Positions 56,237 through 64,000 of a DNA stretch of 64,000 nt are shown in pieces. This DNA comes from Symsagittifera roscoffensis. Its lineage: Eukaryota; Xenacoelomorpha; Acoela; Convolutidae. How positions within the stretch are numbered: position 1 is the first letter of the stretch; each line of letters starts with the position of its first letter. The notes below the pieces were generated by a model. It was given only the letters and a program-made list of their open reading frames with translations, made no database searches and was not told where the DNA came from. A program made the translations under genes and the position numbers. The DNA lies in assembly GCF_963678635.1 (NCBI RefSeq), contig NC_087070.1, positions 3,477,157-3,541,156 of the forward strand. Reading direction: 5' to 3'.

Positions 56237-58727
56237 GAAAACTGCTTAGAACTGCTGTGAGTCGCTCGCTTCGTTTGACTGAAATTCCCCCTGAACGATC
56301 ACCCCTCCCCTACCCTATACACTTCTATTCGCGCATTGGCTGTTGCAAAACGGTGTGAACGAAATTATTTCACTGTGCGAAAATCGAGCCCACGTTTGGT
56401 AACCAGAACAGCAGGTTTTTGATCTTTTAGTAATTTGTGAGTAAAAAATGATGGTCTGTAATCAAGCAAAAAAAATGAAGTGCTAGAAGTCTAAGTTCGG
56501 GTTTTAAATTTTTGAATTTGCCAAAGACCTGAATTTCGAACACACCATAGCAAGTTTCAACGGCCCAGCTGCGTTGTTTATCTAGGGTAGCGATTAGACT
56601 TGCCGATATCGTACTCAGAGTCACAGCCGATATTTTCAAATGGCTCAGCACTAGACAATTATTGAGCACTGTGTTTAGATTGGATGGTGCAGTTTCACGG
56701 AGGTGTAGAAGGTTATGATGCCTTGTGCCGTTTTTTTCAATGTAATTTCAAACTGTTTTGCAATGCTAGTGGGTTGTCAATAAGGACGCCTAAATATTTA
56801 AATTTTTTTCACCTTGTCTACAATTTGATCAGCATTTTGAATTATGTTGTTGTTTTTTTAACTAATATAAGTTTTCAATATACTTTATCAGGGTTCAGCA
56901 GAAGAGTTCCAAAAACTAAAAAACAACCCAAGAGTGCCAAAAGTTGTTTTCAAAACATTGTTCCTCGAGGACCTCTTGAAAAGACAACGTTTGAAAATCA
57001 TGCGCGAAGGACTGAAAAGTTTGCCTAACTATCGGCGCTCAATAATCAAAAAATTGTAAGAAATTAATTGTACTCAGATAGAAAAGATTTCCACCAAAAG
57101 TAAGCAGATGTTAGTGTCAAATTGTTCAATTTAACTATATTAAATAAACCTGTTTTTTTTTCTGTAGATAATCTGTATATAGTCAGTATACAACCTTTAT
57201 ACAATAAAACCTGTATAAAATCTGTAGATAATTTGTATACAAGGTGTAGATAATCTGTATAGAGTATATATAATATCTGTAAAAAAATTAATTAAATTGC
57301 CGAAGAATTATAGAGTTCGCAACATTTTTCATTCTGACAATCCAAAAAGTAATCTTTGATTTTTTTGCACCAAATTCAGCGAACGATTGTTATCAGTTGC
57401 TGAACTTACTTGAGGAGAGGTGTTTATTGCAAACTACAAGTTTCGAAAGATCGCTGTAAGATTTTGCAAAAGTATCTTAAATACTGTTTATAGAATCAAT
57501 TTTTTTGAAAAAAAATACACTGCGCAAAAAAAAACAAAAAAAAATTTTGTAAAAAAAAAAGTTTTCTTTTGTAAAAAAAATGACAAAAAACATTTTGTTT
57601 CTGCTGCAAGGTTTTTCCACAATACTGATTTAAAATTAAAAAGTTTTCTTCGGATCAAAAATCAACACAAAAATTTTAATGAAAGCCTTCTTACAATTTT
57701 AACTCAATATACTCATATTAGCTGATGATGAGTATGATTATAGAAAATCAATATGTAATCTGTTTACAATTTGTATATAATTTGTAGATAATATGAGTAT
57801 GAAATGTAGATAATCTGTTTATAATCTGCATAAGATCTGTATATAGTACGCATCAAGTTTGATACAGAAAAACAACAGTTGTAGAGTGTTTTGGTAATGT
57901 AAAATTATGCAATGAAGATATAAAGAATAAAACTTTTGCAAAACAAAATGCATTTAATCGATTATAAAAACAACACAACCGAAGTTTTACTACATAAAAT
58001 TAAAACAGATCTGAAATCTGTATAATTTTTCGTAGATAGTCGTTTTTATCCTTTTTTGTCACTGCGGGATGGCATTTTACTGATATCTAAACTTTTTCAC
58101 GTGGTTCTTCGGCTTTTTTTTCAAATTCCAACGGCAGTTTTTTTCGAAGCTACAACTAACAAGCTGTCCCACAAATACTGGAAACAAACATAAGAGAGGC
58201 TCACCCAAAACAGGTAGAACCTACTAAAAGAGAACGCAAAAGACTCATCCGATAGACTATATGAAGACAACTTGAGAAATAACTTGAATAGGATATCGTT
58301 GACTTCACAATGTAGTTTATTTGGTTTCTAAACAGTAAACTGGAAGTTAGAAGACATCGAACAATCGTTTAAGTATTATCAGCTTTAGGAACCACTTGGT
58401 CTAACCAGCATATAATCTTTGATGGTCAGTAAACTCTTCTTGCTCCAAAAAAATGATAATAAAAAAAGAAATGAGAACAAGATCGAAAAGACGAAAGTGG
58501 TATATTTTTCAATTAAATGTGTCATAAATGTAATTTTCCCATGACCTAAAAAAATTTTCTGGAAAGTTAAGGACTTATTTCAACAAAATTGCAACTAACT
58601 ATAGAGAAAAAGATAAACACTTCTGAACAAAAAATTAATCTGAAATATCAATTTTGGAGGCAAAACTTGGTCATTACTGGCGTATTGTTTTTTAAGTTAT
58701 TGAATTAATTAGGATTGTTCCGATGTC
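56237..58727. other. Intron 1, left and middle, with AT-rich minisatellites
   Basis: No gene supported. 56998-57015 has a family D terminus (TCATGCGCGAAGGACTGA). 57165-57295 and 57745-57850 are made of degenerate 10-12 bp units around ATCTGTAGATA. The frame at 57420-57725 between them is a low-complexity Lys/Phe/Asn reading of A/T tracts. Confidence 0.5.
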
Positions 58728-58918
58728 AGCTTTTTTCTTCTCCCCCCACACCTTTCAATTTCAAATTTGAAAGACTAGTTAAACATGTCATAATGTCATA
58801 ATGAAACTTGGCATGGCGAATAACTAACAATAGTGAACAGATATTTTCTTAACATTTTACAACTTGAAAGGTGGGGGGGGGGGGGGGGGGGTGGGGGGGG
58901 TCGTGGAAAAGAGCTGCT
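58728..58918 (+). mobile_element. Family C-like MITE, diverged
   Basis: Ends CAGCTTTTTTCTTCTCCCCC and GGAAAAGAGCTG are imperfect inverted repeats. It contains a G-tract expanded to about 20 bases, and no target duplication is visible. It lies just 5' of the exon 1 donor. Confidence 0.65.
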
Positions 58919-58941
58919 TCACTACTTTTTGTTTAACCTAC

Positions 58942-59157
58942 CAGTGCAGCCCGTATCTGTATCGGGTGTGGTGTCCGGGGCTGTAACAGTATATGCTGTT
59001 CCAGGGGTGAGACCGGTGATTCCTACTACTCCTGATACTCCAGGAACTGCCGTACCGCCGGTTACAGTTGTTCCAGCAGGACATTCAGGAGCTCCTGTGA
59101 TATCGGAGCAGGAAATTGTTAGACTTGTCGTATTCTGGTCGTCAATTGTTACACTGA
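58942..59157 (-). CDS. FN3 gene exon 1 (domain 1)
   Basis: 216 nt, entered in phase 1 after tttccag and left in phase 1 at gtaggt. It encodes most of an FN3 domain: a core with SLTISC, then GITGLTPGTAYTV, then a short tail ending in Gly-Cys-Thr. Unlike the other eight domains it lacks the F-G loop Cys; its extra Cys residues lie earlier (near residues 14 and 23 of the exon). The usual Pro-rich A strand is missing, so a further 5' exon probably supplies it, but none is visible before the window's end. The antisense open frame here is a shadow. Confidence 0.85.
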
Positions 59158-59371
59158 CTGGAAAGCACATCACAATCATAATTAATGCAAGCCAACAAAA
59201 TATTTATGAAAAACAAAACTGAAACAAAAAAATTGGCAAATTTTTTGAAACTGAGTGGATTTTTTCATCTTGCGTGGTACTTGAACGCCCGAAACTTTCA
59301 ATCCACTTATTGAAAATTGTTAAAAGGCTAGAAAAAAGTATCATGGAATCCGCAACAAGGTTTTTTATCTA

Positions 59372-59452
59372 AAGTTTTGCTAAAGTTTTGCTGTGTTTAT
59401 CTAAAGTTTTGCTAAAGTTTTGCTAAAGTTTTGCTAAAGTTTTGCTGTTGTG
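59372..59452. repeat. 11-bp minisatellite
   Basis: Seven units of TAAAGTTTTGC in two runs, separated by TGTGTTTATC. Confidence 0.9.
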
Positions 59453-59744
59453 AAAGCCAGAGACAAATGATTACAATCTAGCGCGGCTTCAAATATTAGT
59501 TCAATGAAATATAAAAAAAAACACAAGATGGCAAAAAACACATGGAAAGCAAAAAAACCGAGACGAGAACAATTTCCAAATAATACACTGAACAGTTGAT
59601 CAACAATCACTGATTTTGCTTAACTTCTGCACCCGAATATAAAACATCTACTCCCGGCTATCATAATTTCTTCCATTTTGAATTTTATGGGGAAGTTATC
59701 AAATACATCAGACACGCTTGCGATGCGAATGTCCATTAAGAACT

Positions 59745-59793
59745 ACAAGACTGCTCGTAAATCCGGGCAAAGCCCTGAATGTTCCGACTGTCC
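59745..59793 (+). mobile_element. Family A left-end fragment
   Basis: CAAGACTGCTCGTAAATCCG, then GGGCAAAGCCCTGAATGTTC; only about 49 bp of the left end remain. Confidence 0.75.
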
Positions 59794-60072
59794 CTTAATT
59801 CATATCGAATAGTTTTTGGGAAAAGAAAATATTGAAAACTTATACATTTTAGACAATACCAAAGTGCGAAATGTCGAGTCGTTCCAAATTATTACGAACG
59901 ATCCGATTAGCAAGCCTATATTCAAATTGGGACGTTTTGCTGAGCGAGATAATTCACCACGCATAAAAAATTCGCTTCTCAGCGTTATGAAAAAAATCTT
60001 CAAAACGCGCAAATTTTAGTCCAGAACATGGCCAAATTTCAAACACTCAGAACTTTTAAAAAACAATCGGAG

Positions 60073-60318
60073 TGTGATAACTAAAGCTTTATCCTTGATA
60101 AGTAACTGAAAACGAAAGACTGATACCTTTAATTTAGACTCATGCTGTTAGTCTTTTTATGCAGAGGTTTTGATCTTCACTCTCTGATATACAAACAGTC
60201 AAGTGACCGTTTTAGATAGGCCTGCTAGATGGCCTGGAGCATATAATAACAATACATAACAAATATAATAATCTAACTTTCCAAGGTTACTGTGGCAGCA
60301 TTCCTACACAGTATCACA
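60073..60318 (-). repeat. 3' LTR (246 bp)
   Basis: The minus strand runs from TGTGATACTGTGTAGGAATG to GCTTTAGTTATCACA, with inverted ends TGTGATA/TATCACA. CATAAAAAGAC may serve as a TATA element. The LTR is directly preceded by TTCAGGGGAA (60319-60328), a good polypurine tract. Confidence 0.8.
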
Positions 60319-60419
60319 TTCCCCTGAAGGCAGCAAAATTTTATTAGTACCATATAAAATTTTATATACACTATGAGTTTTAATGCTCAGTTTAATTGGT
60401 TTATTGTTTTTGAGTTTGC

Positions 60420-61376
60420 TCATTTCCCCTCCCTCTGTTTCTTTTCTGTCTCGAACTGCAACGGCATTCTCCACGAGGAGTTCCATGATTTGGATATGTC
60501 CAGCGACGAGTGGCCGAATCTTCGCCAAAATAATTGGCGTTCCAGTAATCCAAATTTTGATTCTGTCAGTTTTCCAGTCTCCTTTTCGAAATTTGCCAAT
60601 CTTATCCGGTATGCCTCGAGAGCTGCCATGTTCAAGTCAGTAATGTCAACCTCACAACCAATTAGCTTTAATGAAAGTGACACTGGGATTCCGTATCGCT
60701 TCGGCCCCTGATTTTTGCTTTGTCGGCCACTTCGTCTGACTACTGTTTGTTCTTCCTCCTGATCTGAATCATCCGAGAATCCTGGTGGGGGAACCTCAAC
60801 GATTGCATCCGCCTTTGCTGTGAGGATTTGTTCCGCTTCTTTTTGGAGACCTCTAGTCAAAACTTGTTCCGTTAATTCATCCCATTCTCCCGGTGTCACA
60901 TCTTTATTCTGGAACATATCCAAGATTTCTTTCTCATTTGTTTGACGAGTGATACGTTTGGTTCCTTCCTGGTTTTTCTTTGCATTCGACGAGTTTGGTG
61001 TAGCTTTGTCATCCTTCGGCTCCGTGTTTACTGCTTTTGGAGCTTTTGTTTTTCGGGCTTCTTGCGCTGTCGGCTTGGATAAACCGCCCTTTCTGTTATG
61101 CGATGAGGGTCCTTCATTGTTCGACTTTGTCCTTTTGACGGCCAGATTCAAGCCACCCCCCGCCTCTGTTTCCTTTGAGGTTACAATCGTCGGACTACTC
61201 TGAAATCTATCTTTGGTAGTGATGTCCTCATTTGGAACCGTACGATACTCCCTCTGATTCGGGTTAGCGTCCTCGTCATTTGACTCACTTTCTACTTCTT
61301 CTTCTCTTGCTGTTTTCTGCAGGTTACTTCTCGGTTCCTCCCCCGTTGGGCTCCTTTTTTGATCTGATCCCTTCAC
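60420..61376 (-). pseudogene. pol: Pol C-terminal tail
   Basis: An open frame of 318 aa, highly charged (Lys, Glu, Asp, Asn). Its centre holds VVRRSGRQSKNQGPKRYGIP, the arginine-rich signature found near the end of many Ty3/gypsy polyproteins. The start at 61376 is probably internal, because related sequence continues upstream in other frames. The final 90 residues are of unknown role. It was considered as a host gene but fits the element better. Confidence 0.65.
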
Positions 61377-61444
61377 TGCAGGTGCTTAAGGTACCTTTGA
61401 CATTGCTATGTCGCTTTTCCTGTATACTGCACCTGCAGCTATTT

Positions 61445-62311
61445 TCACGGTAGATGGTGTTCGGCAATTATTCTAGCCATGAGCGGAATTGTGAGAGCCT
61501 TCCCACTCTTTTTTTGTTCGTTTTTCCGGAGAACATTGCCTGACATAAATGCAGTGTCGTTGTTCGGCTTGTTCTCTATAAATCCTTTCTCCCATGAGTA
61601 CAATAACACTGTCCTTCTGAAATCGTTGGCCGACGTATCTCTCCTTGTGGCGTTCCATCGTGCCCTTGCCTCTAATAACTGTTTCAGTTCCTTCGCTCGT
61701 TCTCGTTCTCGGGCAGCCAATGTATGGGGTTGAAACAGTGGGCTTACGTCCCGGCTGGTCTGCCCTTTCCCGACAATTTTCACATTGTCCCTTGATCGGT
61801 CATTTCTTCTTTACAGTTGAGAAGCTGTTAGTGCAGAGCGTTCCAGATGCTCTTTATATGAACGACCAGATTCATTGATGAACTTATCTCTTAAAATTTT
61901 AAATTCATTTTTCGGTAATCTTCCAAAGTGTGCTTCAAATTGGTACCGTTTGATTGTTTTTGTTTGTTGACGAGACGTTTTCATCCAAAAGCATGACACC
62001 GACTCTTCGCTTAATTGTCTGTATTGTTCTTTCTACTAGACCACACCCTCGGTGATCTCCCAACGGACAGAGTTTTTGTTCTAAATTGTTTTCTGCACAA
62101 AAATTTTTCATCGACTTTCCTTTGAATCCGGAAAATTGGTCCGTTTTAATTGACTCCGGTATTCCGTGTGTGTCTATGTATGTGCGTAGAAATTTTTTTG
62201 TTGATTTTCACCCAGTAGACTTTGTAAATTTAACCGACGGAAATTTACAGTATCTACCAATAGCAATCAGTAAGTATATCTTCTTCCCCTTATGTGGTCC
62301 TCTTCTTCCCC
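61445..62311 (-). pseudogene. pol: Integrase core and C-terminal part, frameshifted
   Basis: Fragments of the rve core appear in successive frames: DTHGIPESIKTD near 62150, CPLGDHRGCGLVERTIQTI near 62040, then DENVSSTKTIKRYQFEAHFG and the Arg/Glu-rich AARERERAKELKQLLEARAR at 61640-61700. At least three frame changes occur. Confidence 0.7.
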
Positions 62312-63022
62312 TTATTTGGTATCAAGTGGTCCCGCATAATCTAATTGCAATTCTTGACCTGGCTGCGTCAGCAGTGGGAGCGGTTTTGACCAGTATTTTG
62401 GAATTATATATTCAGCATTCTTACAAGAGTGATTGCAACTCTTACACTCCTCGGCCAGGTTGACAATGTCCTTGTGCAAATGAGGCCACCACAAGTAATT
62501 TGATACATCTAACACCGCCTCCTGGCCCGGATGGCTTCGATGAATTCTTCTTAGGACTGCCTGCCTTAGCTTTTCCGGCACTGCTGGGCAATTGTCGACC
62601 AGAATACAATCCTCCAAAACTGACAGCTGATGCCAGAGAGGGTTAGTGTATGGTCCCATGAGTTCGAACCCGTGGCGATCATTTCGTTCCACTACCTTTC
62701 TCAGCCTGTCCATCCACGTGTCCTCTGTCAGGAGCTCAGCCAGTAGACTTTTGTCAAATAGTTTCGCTGGTTTCAAGGGTCCGTTTTCAGCGGGCAGCTG
62801 CTCCGCCAATTGGAATTCGTTTCTTCTGGACCTGTGGCTAACCCTTCTTGCCGCTTTTGGTGTTAATACACGTACTTCTGGGCTGACCTCTCTGTCTTTC
62901 GAGCTCTCCCCTGTTAGGTCCACTTCTATGACTTTGGTGCCTCCGTCGTTTTCGTCCCTTATGTAACACTCGATTGTTGCGTTTGGACTCTGCATTGATG
63001 ATTTCGCTTCTAGTTCGAGCAT
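62312..63022 (-). pseudogene. pol: Integrase zinc-binding domain and start of core
   Basis: 236 codons. An H2C2 zinc finger is clear (HRSHPGQEAVLDV ... AEECKSC), followed by the first catalytic Asp of the core in ELQLDYAGPL. The frame breaks right after this. The N-terminal 130 residues are linker. Confidence 0.85.
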
Positions 63023-63568
63023 GGATCTTGGGCTGTCTTCCCTCTCTGCTCCGACTAGGTCCCAGAACGAAACAAGCGCTTGTCCTGTTGTCGCAGTTGA
63101 TGTTGATGGTCCGCACTTGTCGTTTTTCGCCCTTATGTATCACTCCATCGCTCTCCATTCGATTTGGGGAATTTTCTGAATCTGACTTATTAAGGGTTCG
63201 TTGAATTTTCCTTGTCCGTTGAAATGTCGTCTCGGTGACTTCTTCTGTCAAAGTATCTCCACTGGTCCGATCTTGTATCCTTACTGTTTTGCGTCCTTTT
63301 CCACTGTTCGGATTGTTTTCGCCTATTTTCATTTCACTTTTTTTCTGATCAATTTTTCGTTTTTATAATTTTCGGATTCTCTGTAAATTTCTGAATTTCT
63401 TTCAACCGACTGTATTGAATCACAACTCTGAGATAAACTGATTTCCGGTTTTGCTCTGTTTTCTCGTTGAAACGATCTAGAAAGATAGTCAACTATGCCC
63501 AAGTCTTTTCCCGGTATATGAACAATCTTGAATTGATATGGCAGTAATCTATCCACCCATCTAGTCAA
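63023..63568 (-). pseudogene. pol: RNase H end and RNase H-integrase linker
   Basis: 63329-63568 reads TRWVDRLLPYQFKIVHIPGK and GIVDYLSRSF, the usual end of the Ty3/gypsy RNase H. Polar linker sequence then follows in shifted frames to 63023. Confidence 0.8.
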
Positions 63569-64000
63569 TCGGGATTGATGTGTCTTATTTGACCTATTTT
63601 CATCTAAAGCCTAAGTTAGGGCTGTGTGGTCTGTAGCTATCACGAATTCTTTTCCTGACAGATAGTGTTTAAACCGGTAAACGGACCATACTACTGCTAG
63701 CAGTTCCAGCTCATTTGTCGAGTGTTTTTTTTTCTTGTAAACTTAAATATCTCAACGCAAAAGCAATTGGTACCCAATCCCCTCCGGCTCTTTTTTGCTG
63801 CAAAGTTAAGCCTAGTCCGCTTTGATTAGCCTCACATTTTACTCGGGCATCCTTTTTAGGGTTATAATAATATTTTTGTGTGATATTTACCACTGCCCTT
63901 TTTATTGATTCAAATATTTCCGAATGTTCTTCCCCCGATGCGAATTTTTAAATTGGAATTTTGACGCTTTTTAGCTTCTTTTTCTCATTTTCTTCTCGCA
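63569..64000 (-). pseudogene. pol: RNase H front part, broken
   Basis: 63711-63893 contains ARVKCEANQSGLGLTLQQKR, where the family has Cys-Asp-Ala-Ser; the first catalytic Asp is Glu here. Stops follow after FALRYLS and EKKTLDK. RT lies beyond the window edge or in the last bases. Confidence 0.78.

Larger units (their letters stand above)
883..59157 (-). other. Multi-exon FN3-repeat gene, internal part (16 exons)
   Basis: The 16 exons below are joined by introns with GT-AG ends (one GC-AG) and keep a single frame over 2700 nt, entering and leaving in phase 1. They encode nine FN3 domains in a row, recognised from repeated T-G-L-x-P-G-T-x-Y blocks (F-strand Tyr) and Pro-rich A strands. No signal peptide, transmembrane segment or other domain falls in the window, so both ends of the gene lie outside. 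FN3 arrays like this are typical of extracellular matrix proteins, adhesion receptors and receptor phosphatases; which of these it is cannot be decided. Potential N-glycosylation sites (NAT, NTT, NMT, NLT) are frequent, which fits secretion. Intron sizes range from 232 bp to about 16 kb, and the growth is due to inserted transposons. Confidence 0.9.
60073..64000 (-). mobile_element. Ty3/gypsy LTR retrotransposon, 3' part, decayed
   Basis: It holds a 3' LTR, polypurine tract and pol in the order RT end, RNase H, integrase and tail, all on the minus strand and interrupted by frameshifts and stops. The element continues beyond the window. It is a separate lineage from the element at 36593-46269: its integrase and tail differ, it has no env, and composition is balanced. 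Confidence 0.87.

Noticed and set aside
57420-57725. 101-codon frame of Lys, Phe and Asn
   Set aside because: Reading of A/T tracts between AT-rich minisatellites; no pattern of a real protein.
58870-58900. G-rich tracts (also near 9040, 16495, 17397, 35030) as regulatory G-quadruplexes
   Set aside because: Most lie inside family B or C elements, or beside such ends, and vary in length between copies, so they are best seen as unstable repeat tracts.
60420-61376. Intact 318-aa frame as a host gene
   Set aside because: It lies between an integrase remnant and a polypurine tract plus LTR on the same strand and has the Arg-rich motif of pol tails.

Overview
The window is animal nuclear DNA: AT-rich, full of introns, and crowded with decayed transposable elements. 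The species cannot be named from the sequence. Spliced fibronectin type III (FN3) exons bounded by phase-1 introns, introns of up to about 16 kb, and Ty3/gypsy, BEL/Pao and MITE-type elements point to an invertebrate metazoan with a transposon-inflated genome.

One host gene runs across almost the whole window on the minus strand, from 59157 down to 883, and continues past both ends. I assembled 16 internal exons by hand from acceptor and donor sites and frame continuity. They sum to exactly 2700 nt (900 codons) with no frame break and encode nine consecutive FN3 domains. The domains are built from one, two or three exons, but every domain boundary is phase 1. Eight of the nine domains share a Cys in the strand F-G region and a second Cys in a terminal Cys-Thr, a probable intradomain disulfide. 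The product is presumably an extracellular or cell-surface adhesion or matrix protein. Neither its N-terminus nor its C-terminus lies in the window.

The intron between exons 3 and 4 (35643-51534) holds two LTR retroelements. The more remarkable is a Ty3/gypsy-like element at 36593-46269 (minus), with a 410-bp 3' LTR, a 25-bp remnant of the 5' LTR and a 4-bp target duplication (CAAT). Its gag, protease, most of RT and the integrase core are deleted. A downstream block of five packed open frames is intact: two small membrane-protein ORFs (76 and 62 aa), a 378-codon frame with no ATG, an 872-aa envelope-like glycoprotein and a 601-aa protein of unknown function. Two junctions are ATGA stop-start overlaps and a third is a 13-nt overlap. 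It sits inside an older 18-bp-TIR MITE. Beside it on the plus strand is a ruined BEL/Pao element (47124-51108) whose LTRs carry the tail of an unrelated MITE.

The right end (60073-64000, minus) is the 3' part of another decayed Ty3/gypsy element: 3' LTR, polypurine tract, pol tail, integrase zinc finger, and RNase H with an altered active site.

The remaining sequence is intron filled with small repeat families. Family A is about 540 bp with a hairpin at each end, including a head-to-tail array of four at 31693-33817. Family B is a hAT-like MITE with TIR CAGGGGCGGATYTAG and imperfect 8-bp target duplications. Family C is a 203-205 bp MITE with long TIRs and 8-bp duplications. There are also a 0.7-kb foldback element, a 1.37-kb tandem repeat and several minisatellites. 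I found no convincing rRNA gene, intact tRNA gene or CRISPR array.
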